Shown here: piece after piece, positions 20,724-31,759 of the stretch
Layout: each line of letters begins with the position of its first letter
How positions within the stretch are numbered: the stretch's first letter is position 1
Source: Nageia nagi
Lineage: Eukaryota; Pinophyta
Assembly (NCBI GenBank): GCA_050084985.1
Contig: JBITNC010000001.1
Coordinates: 187,674,001 to 187,738,000 of the forward strand
Direction: 5' to 3'
DNA: 64,000 nucleotides
Made by a program: the position numbers and the translations under genes
Notes under the pieces: model-generated
Databases searched by the model: none
What the model was told of the DNA's origin: nothing
Seen by the model: the letters and a program-made list of their open reading frames with translations, nothing else

Positions 20724-23114
20724 AGGGAGGAACCTTAGGAGAATTCATTACCATTTTCATTTTTCATTAGCTTTGGTTTAGGATCCCATGGAGAAGAGAA
20801 TCCTCTACCCCATCCCAAGCTCAAGTGCTTTCCTTTTCTTTCAGATTTTAATGCTATAGATTCATTTGGTAGTATTAATAGGTTTTGAAAGGAAAGAATG
20901 CTTAGTAGGTTTATGAATATGTTATTATGTGTAAATTTTATAATAGGATTTTAATAAAAAGACATGTTATTTATCTTATTTAAATATATGCACATGAAGC
21001 TTATTCCAAGTTAAAGGGGGTATAGTTTATTAATTTCTTTTCAGAGTCTACTAGGTAGGAAATATTGGAGTGCATTAGTTGTATGGTGGGACATTATATT
21101 TAATGGTTGTTAAGACTAATCTTTATGTAATCCCCACCTTGAAAGCTTATAAGAGTTTTGCATAGAAAAAATACTAGAATCCCCTTCCTTTAGCCTCTTA
21201 TCTCTCTCCTTGATCTTTTTCCCCTTTCACAAGATTTAGAGTCTATATTTACCTTTAAACAATTGCATCCCATGAGATTGCATCCATTTTGTGCATAGTC
21301 TATGAGTATTATAGTCCATGAAATGTTGTTTGCATCATGTATCTTGAAAAATTATTCCTAGTCCTTGTGTACTCTCCCACATTCGGCACACATGGCTATT
21401 TGGTATCTCAAAACCACAATGAGAAACTAATGTCAACTACTTTTTGATGAATCTCCATACCTTCTTCTAAAGGTCCCATGGTGGCACATGTTGAAAGAAT
21501 GTTGACATAGGGTCACAGAGTTTGTATTTACATCTAATAGTTGTATTATTTTAAATGACTATGTAGTCTTTTCAAAAACCATTTATGCACATACTCTACC
21601 ATTATTGCACCAATTGAGACTTGTTACCTTGCCTAGATGGACTTTTAGTCGATTGGGAATGCCATTACAAGATTAGCTCCCTTTTATTTTCATTTTGGAA
21701 GGAGTGAAATCAATGGAAGTGAATTAAGTCAAAATACCTTCCACCTACACCCATAATTAGATGCTTGAAAATTGATTCCTCCAAGACTAATGCACTTTGC
21801 AACCATCCAATCCAATTCCTATGCTCATGTATTCTTGACTATTTGAAACTAGTAGGATAGCTATCACCTTTTTTTGGGATCATTTGGGTATCCATATTAT
21901 GCCATAAGGAATATTTTTTCTTGCATTCCTATCATACAAACCCCCTCTTCTTTCTCTACATTCTCTTTAAAAAATTGTTCCATTAAATAATATACAAGAC
22001 CTCCAAGTTGTGCTAACAGATTATCAAGCTTATCAAGATCTATATGTTGAATTCCCATTATGAGTCATGCTCAAGTGCTGAAGGTGACTTTACCATTTCC
22101 TAGCCTTAAATGGACTCACCAGTCAAGGTGCTATTTTAGTAAGAGGTAGTAAATGATAAGGTGGATGTCTTGAAATCTAACATTCTCTCTTTGTAATCAA
22201 GACCTCTTCAAGATGATTCATGGAGACAAGTATGGGTAGCACTAAGTAACAAGGATGGTATTCGATCAAATGGGTGGTGTAATGTGACTTAATCCTTCAT
22301 TGTTTAAGGCTTCATGATGCTATAGAATTGTATTCTAAGAGAATTTGATTTGATCAAAGTTTAATTTAAATTTTTTTAAATCCACCTCAATGATGAATAC
22401 CATAGTAGAGTTTACATTACAATTTGGTATTGTATGAAATTGTTAAGAAAATGCTAGTATAATGTGATTCATACATCATTAGAAGTATGAATGATAATGT
22501 AGTATGGTATGGTCATAATATTTTGAGTAAGATTAATGTTACTTTAGCTTTTGTGTAATAACAAAGGTGTTGATTGATCTAGGTTTAGTATTGTATTCTT
22601 TCAAAATTGTACTTTGGAAATAAGGTAATATTTTGGTATTCTTTATTACAATAAATATTTATCAATTCCCATTTTTTCTTACCCTTTTCACATTTTTAAA
22701 TAATGATAAATCTTTTCTCTATATAAGACCTTTTTCTTAAAATTTTGGTCAAGTCTAAGAAGTTCAGGTATTGTTAAATAATTTGGGTATTATTTGAATG
22801 TATGTAAGTCTTAACCATTTTTATTTTCATTTCTAGCCGCTATCTAGTAGGTGTTGTATTAACTCTTAGGAATTAATCTTAGTCAAGTTGAGTGTTTTAT
22901 GGTAACTCTACATAAATAAGAGAGTCATTAGTCACAAGAATTCATCAAAGTCATTTTTGAGAGTTAATGTACCATGTTCGAATTGTATTGTAATATGTAA
23001 GGGAAATAAGTGTCTAACTAAAAATCCAAGAGTTATAGAAGCAAAAGTGTTTTGGGAATTATTGTAAATAAGAGTCCTAGTTTAGTACAAATCACTAGCA
23101 GGCAATGTTGTAGA

Positions 23115-23520
23115 GCTCGTTGATTTTGAGTGATGATGTCACACCTTTAGCCTAAAATCAATGGGTCCCAAGATAATCATTTAGTGGGAGATAATCATTT
23201 AGCAAGAGATATTTCATGAAGACAACTCAATAAAGCCCATAAATTTTGAGTGGTGACATCACACCTTTTGCCTAAATTAGTGGGTCTTAGATAATCATTT
23301 AATGGGAGATATTTCATGAAGATAATTCAATAGAACCCGTTGATTTTGGGTGATGATGTCATACTTTTTGCCTAAAATCAATGGATCTCAAGATAATCAT
23401 TCAGTAGGAGATAATCATTTAGTGGGAGATATTTTATGAAGATAACTCAATAGAGCCCATCAATTTTGAGTGATGATGTCACACCTTTTGCTTAAAATCG
23501 ATGGGTGTTAACTGAGCCTA
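23115..23520. repeat. Four tandem repeats, 100-120 bp unit, in E3 5' LTR
   Basis: Copies start near 23119, 23239, 23339 and 23459. Each contains 'gattttgagtgatgatgtca', 'caccttttgcctaaaatca' and 'gataatcatttagtgggaga'. The second copy is about 20 bp shorter. They lie in the part that the 3' LTR has lost. Confidence 0.9.
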
Positions 23521-26500
23521 GATCATTATTAGTACCCTCAAAATAGAAATAGAACCCATTAAATAGGATGAAGAATAATGGGTTGGAAAGAACACTCAAG
23601 TCCACTTAATAATAAGTGTTTGATCCTCAAGGCTTTGTCAATGTGTTGACCATGAACCATTTCTACATGATAGTAGTAGTTATTCCTTGATTTTCAAAGA
23701 TACACTATTCAATACCCCCATTCTTTCATGTAGCTAAGAACTATAGTGCTCATCATTAATGGTTGCAAGAAGTTAGATAGCTACCAATAGAATACAGTGC
23801 CAAATTGTACAAATAAAGTTGATAAATAGTATGTTTTAAATAATCTACAATCCCAACAAAATATAGTCAATGATAAGTCAAAAGGATTGCAACTTAAATT
23901 GTACAACTTAGAGACATCAAGTTCCCAAACTTTGGCACTGATTGTACTTGTTCACTACAAAATCTAATATAGTGATAGTCATAATTGTATATTTGTATAT
24001 GGTATCTTTTACTATTCTTAGAAAAATAGAGTAGTTAAGTGCATTAATGGTGTATAACCACTCAATTGCAAATGTAAAAATATAAATAGTGGACTGTTGT
24101 AAGACCAAGGGATCAAACATTCTAGCAAATTTTCCCAAGTATGTAAGATGCTTTCATGTGTGATAATGCAAATTGATGATGCTTTTCCCTTTATAGTATG
24201 TGGCTATTTATTTTATTTTGTGAATGTTATGTATGAAATGTCATCTTGAGTTGTGACTATGTATTATGATTGTGAGACCTTATGGAAAAGATAGTTAACT
24301 ATTCTTAATCTTGGCTATGGATTGCTTCCTATTATCAATGCCCAAGCTATATAATTTTAGTTGCTTTTCAATCTAATGTGTTCATTTATTTCTTGTTACT
24401 CTTAATCTTTTATCTCATTACTATTACCCTTAGCCTTTTAGTCTCTTTTCTATTACTTTTAACCTTCATAATATAAACGAATAAACCTAGAACCCAAAGA
24501 TTGAGCAAAAAACCAACATGAGTGCATCTCCACCACCTTCTACTCTTTCAAGGACCCTACCATTATGGGAAATAGAGAACACGATCATACCAAACCCTTG
24601 AGGTTACATTATACCAATCAACATGTAATATCATGAGTTCTCAAGAATTAATAGAATGAAAATAAATAATGTTTAAGGATGAATTATAAATGTTAGAATA
24701 TGAGGAGGTTGTAACATTATTTAAGTAAAGTACATAAAACCAAGGAAGGGAGGTGATCCTTTATAGGAAATAAATCCTCTAAAGGTCCATAAAAGGAATT
24801 TTGAATGAATGAAAATATTTTAGTTAGATTAATTTGCATCATGGTCAAATATGAAAATGGGGTTGTCCTTATCCTCAACTCCAATCCTTTACTAGTACTT
24901 GATCCTATCACTTTTGATCGTTGAGAGGAGCTCAAAAATGAAGACGAATCTACATTAGAAGAATAAGATGTGTTGAAGACCCTTTAGATCAATTTGATGT
25001 ACTTAACATATTTAAAATTGTAAGGGACCCTCTTGTAAATGATAAGGGTTATCCTCATTTTTGTACTTTAATATTATCATTTTTATGGAATGCAAGTTGG
25101 GTAAGGCTTAATTAAATGGGCATAATCTACTTTTTAATATATTTTTATTTAGGCCTCTTAATACTAAAATAGGTACTCCAAATATAATGGAGGTAGTTAA
25201 TGAGAAATGTGAAGTAATATGGATTAAAGGGTAATAAATGGTGTAAAAATTGAATGATACTTAGGGCTTTAAGGAGATAACCCTAGTGGTATTCTATCTT
25301 TCATGAGTATGAATCCTATCACTCTGGTATGGCCTCAAGATAAGACATAACTCACATTCTATAAAGAAGATTCATAATACATGAAGAATAATCAACCTTA
25401 GTACTCTTACAATGCAAGAAAATTATGAACAACCTTGGATTCCTAGTCTTTATTTGTGGTTAAGAATAGGGATTGATAAATCTTAGTAATGATAGGGATT
25501 TACAAATTCCAATATTCTAGTATACAAACTAGACATGAATTCCTAGTTAAAAGGGAACTACATACTAGGGAAGAAAGTTAAAATAATTCTTGTAGATGGG
25601 TCCAAGATTAGAAATTAGTACATGATAAGTTAATAAGAAAGTTAAAAGTTAAACTTGAATAAGGTAACCCTAATGCCCTTAGGACACATAGATATAGTCC
25701 TCATTGAGGAAGAAAAGGTTGTTAAATTAATTGATAAATCTTAGGGATCATTGAGTATTAAAAGTGACCAAAATGGGATCAAATGGGATTAGTGAAATAT
25801 CAATAATATGAGAACTACCTAAGAGTTATTTTCCATGAATAAGGAAAGACTTAGGAGCCGGTTAGGATCAATAATGATTTTAGGAATAATTGTTCAACTT
25901 TTTAAGATATGGGTTCGATGGTAAACCCAAATATAGAATTAAGATAAATAATGGATCTTATGGTAAACTTAGAATGTTGAATCAAACCTAAAGGAATTGA
26001 TTCGACCAAAAATTGAACTTTAGGATGGGATTGGTAATGAAGGAAAATGACATGAAATATTCATTGGTTGAACCTCCCTTGCTAAATGACAATCTAAAGG
26101 AATATACCTTGAGTGAGGACCACTTATGCCACACTTCCTTTATAGAAGTAGTTGACTTTAGTGTCATCTCAAGGAACATTACTAAACACTAGCATGAGAT
26201 CTTTTGTAAAGTAGTATTAAATACATAGTGCCATGTGTATGGGATAATTGTATTACTTTCAGATATCTTGTGTGAATTCCTAAATAAACTTGGTATTAAG
26301 TCTTCTACATACACTTTGCTTAATATTTTGAAAACATGAAATATGATTTATTTTAACACCTAAAGCATGGTACAAACATAGAACTTAAAATACTAATAAT
26401 TGATTTGGGAATAATTATTTAAGAAGTGATAAGTCATGGATGGTTTTTTTTATAATCTTTCTTAAAATTAATTAGAATATACAAACTACTCAAGGGTATT

Positions 26501-27158
26501 ATTTTGATACCCATGGATCCCCAAGATATGGGTACAAGGATGCTAGACCCCATGGTGAGCCTAGCTGATAAATATGGGAGGGCTAATGTCTCATATCCTT
26601 GATAGGGTGTTAGATTAGGGTAGTAGTTGAAAAAAACTATAATGACCAAATTAAGGTAAGTTAGTATTCATACTACTTGCAGTTTAGCACATAGGAGTAT
26701 GGAAAATATTCCATAGGCGATGATGTTACCACTCATAAGGAAGTTTTCCTAGGACAAAGTATCTTCTCTTATGAGTCAGAGGGTTATCATCGGGTGAGAA
26801 TGCATAACCTAGTGGATGTGCATTCTCTTTGGTGATATGGTTCTTGAGTAGGAAACCACTACACGATGTCCAAAATATCTACTGCATAGTTTGTGAAGCA
26901 AAAATGGTGGGTCACATATGAGGCATATCCTCAATGGGATGAGAATTATGGAGTAAACACCAAGAGAGATTTAATTAGGGTTGGATATTCTGGACTTTAC
27001 TCAATCTTACCATGTGGATTTTAACTAGCTAGCAGCACTAACAAGCTCATGTGGATCACCTGGTCCATTCCTAGATCATTCAAGTGTTTAAACTAATAAA
27101 AAAATTAGGTATGAAATTTTAGGGTTTTCAATGTCAAGAATAGGTGGATGCATTATAT

Positions 27159-27176
27159 TGGTATCAGAGCATCAAG
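27159..27176 (+). other. E3 primer-binding site for initiator Met tRNA
   Basis: TGGTATCAGAGC and following bases start two bases after the 5' LTR. This is the standard plant initiator-methionine tRNA primer site, used by chromoviruses and Copia elements. Confidence 0.9.
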
Positions 27177-27352
27177 TTCAAACTCTCAGGCCTATGGTCC
27201 ATGATCCTTTTATTGTAAATGTTTAATAAGTCAATACAAGTATGCTTAAGCCTAATAATAATACCATTTGATGGACTTAGATTATGGCAATTCCAAGATG
27301 TGTAATAAGAGCTTCAAGAAACCAATGATAATGTTCTAGAAATTGCCTTCCC

Positions 27353-28560
27353 ATGAATATCAATGCTAGTGAAAACCAAAGAAATGATAGGGGATGGAAT
27401 GCAAGAAATAAAATAATGAGGAATGCTAATAAAAGAGTTCCCAATAATAATAATGAAATTTATTCAAGTCATTCTACCCATAATAATGAAGGAGAAGAAG
27501 CCATCATGAGATTACAAGAGGAGGTGGCAGAGTGGCAAGAGATAATAAATAATGTATTGAATCAACAAGGTGAACCTCCAAGAGAAGAACCTATTCTAGG
27601 AAAAGTAAGACCTAAAAGGACAAATGATTAGATCTAAGAAAGAATTGAGCAAGAACTTGTAGCAGATCTTAAGAAAGCTCAAATCTCAAAATTTAATGGT
27701 AAGCAAGAAGACAAACAAGTGGAGTTATGGTTAGAAGAAGCAAAAACCTACTTCTTGATGAAAAACTTATCACTAAAGACCAAAATGGTATGGGATACAT
27801 ATAATTTTTAGGATGTTGCAGTAGAGTGGTGGAATGCATATAATATTGAGCATGAAATTTAGTACCTAAAGTGGCTAAAATTTATTGCAACATTTTGCAA
27901 GAGATTCATTCCCTAGGTTTACTATGATAGAAAGTATGAGGAATCCTATACTTTTTAATAAGGACCCATGAGTGTTCAAAGCTACCATCAGAGATTTGTA
28001 AAACTTATTAAATACATCCCATACGATAAGAATCACATGAAGGTGCATAGATTTCTTATGGGGTTAGATCCCAAGATTAAGACTATGGTAAACGTACTTA
28101 ACCCTAAAATGCTAGAAGAGGCATATGACCTTGCCAAAAGGGAAGAAAGTAATTTGGGTATCAAGAAGACCTTTGTGAACTATAAGATTTCTGATGAAAA
28201 AGATAAGGAAATCCACTAAAAGAGTAATAGCACAGAGCATCAAGCATAATAGATAAGCAACAAAAATATCAAAGATTATAATCATAGCTATAAGGATGGT
28301 AATCCCTCCAAATTTTAGAAGAGGCCATTTGGAAACAAGGGGTATAAGAAGAAGGGTTTCCAAAGGAGGAATCATCAATTTTGTAAGCAAAATCATAATC
28401 CTAGAAATGGAAACCAAGGTTTTAGAAACCATGTTCAAGGGTTTCCATATCAAAGAGGCAATCATAATACACCCAAAGATAAACTTATAGAGCAAAAGAA
28501 GGCTCACTGAGATGGATACTAGAATTATGGTGGAGCTCATTATGCCAATCTATATCCCTT
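27353..28560 (+). pseudogene. E3 Gag remnant
   Basis: Capsid motifs in order: AQISKFNGKQEDKQVELWLE (about 27680), VEWWNAYNIEHE (about 27820), then the open stretch 27968-28219 with MSVQSYHQRFVKLIKYIPYD and FLMGLDPKIKTMVNVLNP. The knuckle near 28510-28555 reads GYxNYGGAHYANLYP, where x is a stop. The cysteines and tryptophan expected there are replaced by Tyr and stop, each explicable by one G-to-A change. The opposite-strand frame at 28112-28540 is a shadow. Confidence 0.8.
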
Positions 28561-28639
28561 GAAGATAGATCCACCCAAAAAGCATCAAATCTTTATAACT
28601 ACTAGATTAGTAAAGACTAGGGGAAAGCCACACCTATCC

Positions 28640-28960
28640 AAATCCCTGGTAAAAATTTTAATAAATCTTTTAGGGTTTTGATAGATTATGGTGCTATAGA
28701 TAATTTTATTTCAAATTCCTTAGTTAAGGACATGTTAAAGGCACCAAAATTTTTAGAAAATAGATGGAAAGTAGAGTTTAGATTAGGTTAGAAATTCCTT
28801 CTTAGAAAATACTTTAAGGATATTGAAACAGAATTACCCAAAGGGTCTATTGTATTGGATTTGTATGTGGTTCCCTTAGCCTCTTATGATATTATCTTAG
28901 GCATGGATTGGTTGATGGCCCATAAAGCTTTAATTGAATTTTAGGAAAGATAGGTAGAAT
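28640..28960 (+). pseudogene. E3 aspartic protease remnant
   Basis: Reads FRVLIDYGAIDNFISNSLVK near 28675-28735 and SYDIILGMDWLMAHKALIEF near 28890-28950, the two hallmarks of Ty3 retropepsins. The residue after the catalytic Asp is Tyr, where a small residue is needed, and stops interrupt the middle. Inactive. Confidence 0.8.
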
Positions 28961-29129
28961 ACACCGATGTATCTCAAATTTGATACAAGGTGTATAGTGA
29001 TCATGGATCTTTTGAACCTTATTTGATCATAACCATGCAAGTTAAAAGAAGCATAAGGAAAAGAGAGATGATTTATGTAGTCAAAGGTAAGGAAGTGGAG
29101 TGAGAGGATAAGGAGGTAGAATTGCTAGC

Positions 29130-29990
29130 TAAGTACCCTATGTTAAGAGATTACAAAGATGTATTCCTTGAAGATATACCTAGTTTAACCCCAAAATGAG
29201 AATTTAACTTCTTGATAGATTTAGTGCCAAGAGATGAACCTATTTCTAAAACCCCATACAGAATGAATACCATTGAGATGCAAGAATTAAAAGTCTAATT
29301 ACAAGATTTATTAGAAAAGGGTTTATAAAACCTAGTGTGTCACCATGGGGTGCTCATATATTGTTTATGAAAAAGAAAGATGGAATTTTGAAGTTATGTA
29401 TTGATTATAGGATTCTAAACAAGGTCACCATCAAGAATAGGTATCTTCTACCTAGTATTGATGATTTGTTTAATCAACTCAAAGATGATACTATTTTATT
29501 TAAGATAGATTTGATATTAGGATAACATCAATTTAGAATTAAAGGATCATACACCCATAAGATAACTTTTAAAACAAGGTATGGACACTATGAGTTTGTT
29601 GTATTACCTTTTGGGTTAACAAATGTTCTTGCAGCATTCATGAACTTGATGAATAGTGTCTATAGAGAATACCTAGAGAAGTTTGTCTTAGTATTTTTGG
29701 ATGATATCTTGATATACTTAAATAATGAGGAGGAACATAATCATCATCTAAGGTTAGCTCTAGAGGTGTTGAGAAGAAATCAATTATATGGAAAATTATC
29801 AAAGTATGACTTCTATGTTTCCCACATTTAGTATCTAAGCCACATCATATCTATAGAAGGAATTTCATTTGATCCCAAGAAAGTGGAAGCAATAATGAGT
29901 TGGCCTATACCAAAAAATGTGATTGAGGTAAGGATTTTTATGGGATTAGCTAGGTACTATCAAATATTTTTCAAAAATAGCCAATCTCAT
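29130..29990 (+). pseudogene. E3 reverse transcriptase remnant
   Basis: Frames 29337-29525 and 29640-29831 cover the palm: [60 protein letters not shown] and the catalytic box [15 protein letters not shown] with both aspartates kept. The upstream connection has the primer-grip segment [20 protein letters not shown]. Stops at about 29522 and 29829 and a frameshift near 29970 break it. The enzyme would have copied element RNA into DNA. Confidence 0.88.
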
Positions 29991-30089
29991 CATTAGTCTT
30001 CAAAAGAAGAATAAGGTGTTCAAATGGACAAAAAATTATGAAAAAGCTTTTACAACCTTGAAATAAAAACTTACCACAACATCATTTCT

Positions 30090-30480
30090 CACTATCCCTA
30101 ACTCGTACCTAGATTTTTTCATATGTATAGATGCTTCACTAGAAGATTTGGGTGGTGTGTTATCATAAAATTGAAATCCAGTAGTATTTGAATCTAGAAA
30201 ATTGAAAAACACATAAGCTGAACTATGCAACTCATGATATTGAGTTGGAAGCTATAGTGCATGCAATCAAAATGTGGATACACTACCTTTTTGGAAAGCC
30301 TTTCAAACTCAAAATGGATCACCAAAGTTTGAAGTATTTGTTTACTCAACCATATCTAAATGCTAGACAAAGGTAATGGATGGAATTCCTAGCTAAATAT
30401 GATTTTGGCATTGAGTAAATCAAGGGAAAGGAGAATAAAGTGGTAGATTCTTTGAGTCATAAATGACATATCAATGCCAT
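30090..30480 (+). pseudogene. E3 RNase H remnant
   Basis: The start reads ICIDASLEDLGGVLS with the first catalytic Asp, then frames shift through a region corresponding to E4 51317-51538. Several stops. It would have degraded the RNA strand during reverse transcription. Confidence 0.7.
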
Positions 30481-31500
30481 GAAAAGAAGTCAATATGACT
30501 TGTTTGACCAAGTAAAAGTTTTGTATTAAGAAGACCCATATTGCAAATCCATTTGGGAATTAATAGGGAAATGTACCCCATCATCCCAAGATTTTATTAA
30601 AAAAGATGGAACTATTTATTTTAAGGAAAAGTTAGTCATACTCAAGAAGGGAAATTTGAGAAGTTTGATCATGCAAGAAGCTCATCATACCCTATATGCA
30701 ACACATCTGAGAGGTACGAAGATGAGAGAGGACCTAAAATAGAGATTTTATTAGGATGAAATGAAATAGGACATAGCAAAATTTATGGCAAGATGTCTTG
30801 AATGTAAAAAAGTGAAGGTAAAACATCAATATCTAAGTGGATATATGTATCCACATGATGTTCCAACACATAAATGGCAAGTGATTTTGATGGATTTTAT
30901 TATTGGTTTTTCGAAAACCAGGTTCCATCATGACTCAATTTTGGTAGTGGTTAATAGATTAACCAAGGTAGCACATTTTATACCTAGTAACACCACTGAA
31001 GCAAAAGAATAAATGGGAGGATTACCTCTACTTAGTCAAATTTTCTTATAATAATTGATATCATTCATCTTTAGGAATGGCTCCCTTTAAGGATATATAT
31101 AGAAGGATATGTAGGACTCCTTTATGTTAGAACAATTGGGAGGATTAGGTGATGATCCAACCTAAGATGTTAAAGCAAATGGAGGAAAAACTAAAGTCCA
31201 TTCGATAAAAGTTGAATGAAGCTACTAATCGACAAAAGAGTTATGCCAATCTCAAAAGAACTCATCAAGAATTTTCTATAGGTGATAGTATTTTTACAAG
31301 TTCAACCCATGAAAAATGCCATAAAGTATACTAAATTGGGTCCTTAATTTGTTGGCTCTTTTGATATAGTTGAAAAGAAGAGTCTAGTTGCATATAAACT
31401 TGCTTTGCCACCAAGTTTGTCAAAAATGCATTATGTATTTCATGTCTATCTACTAAGAAAGTATGTTGTTGACCCCTCTCATGTGTTAGATTTATCTAAC
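30480..31500 (+). pseudogene. E3 integrase remnant with internal deletion
   Basis: The zinc-binding part is visible: HHTLYATHLRG near 30680 and CLECKKVKVKHQ near 30800. Frame 30785-31012 holds the first catalytic Asp in ILMDFIIGFSKTRFHHDS. At about 31012 the sequence jumps from SNTTEAKE to a segment equal to E4 at about 52410. About 260 bp carrying the second Asp and the Glu of the D-D-E triad are gone. The C-terminal part resumes with broken frames up to about 31500. Confidence 0.85.
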
Positions 31501-31660
31501 TTGTAGATGTTACACCCTCATGTTGTTGAAGTTATAGCTTTTAGAACTAAGAAACTAAGAAATCAAGAGGTTGATGAGTGTCTAGTACAATAGGATAAGT
31601 ACTTTGAATCGTATTCCACTTGGGAAGATGAATCCACCATGAGAAGATAATTTCCCTATT
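31500..31660 (+). pseudogene. E3 chromodomain remnant
   Basis: After the integrase the reading HPHVVEVIAFRTKKLRNQEV then DECLVQ, a stop, and DKYFESYSTWEDESTMRR matches the C-terminal chromodomain of Tekay/Del-like chromoviruses, including the conserved Trp-Glu. This domain guides integration toward particular chromatin. Short, so moderate confidence. Confidence 0.65.
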
Positions 31661-31744
31661 TGTGTAAATGATTATGTGAAGTATTATCAAAACTTTGTGA
31701 TTGTATTATGATTGTATTTAAGAACATAGGGGACTATGTTCCTT

Positions 31745-31759
31745 TTATGGGGGGTAGTA
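31745..31759 (+). other. E3 polypurine tract
   Basis: The purine run ATGGGGGGTAG lies directly before the 3' LTR start at 31760, as expected for plus-strand priming. Confidence 0.65.

Larger units (their letters stand above)
19919..27157 (+). repeat. E3 5' LTR (7.2 kb)
   Basis: Starts TGTAATGATCCACCC, ends just before the primer site at 27159. Bases 19919-22365 and 26380-27157 match the 3' LTR. The central 22366-26379 occurs only here, but parts of it (24740-24930, 25740-26160) resemble the E4 LTR at 46440-46620 and 47100-47290, so it is original LTR sequence. The terminal TTACA has mutated to TTATA. Small frames inside, such as 23917-24138 and 24717-24935, show no domain. Confidence 0.85.

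Noticed and set aside
28112-28540. 142-codon minus-strand frame inside E3 Gag
   Set aside because: Opposite-strand shadow of the Gag and knuckle region; hydrophobic translation with no domain.
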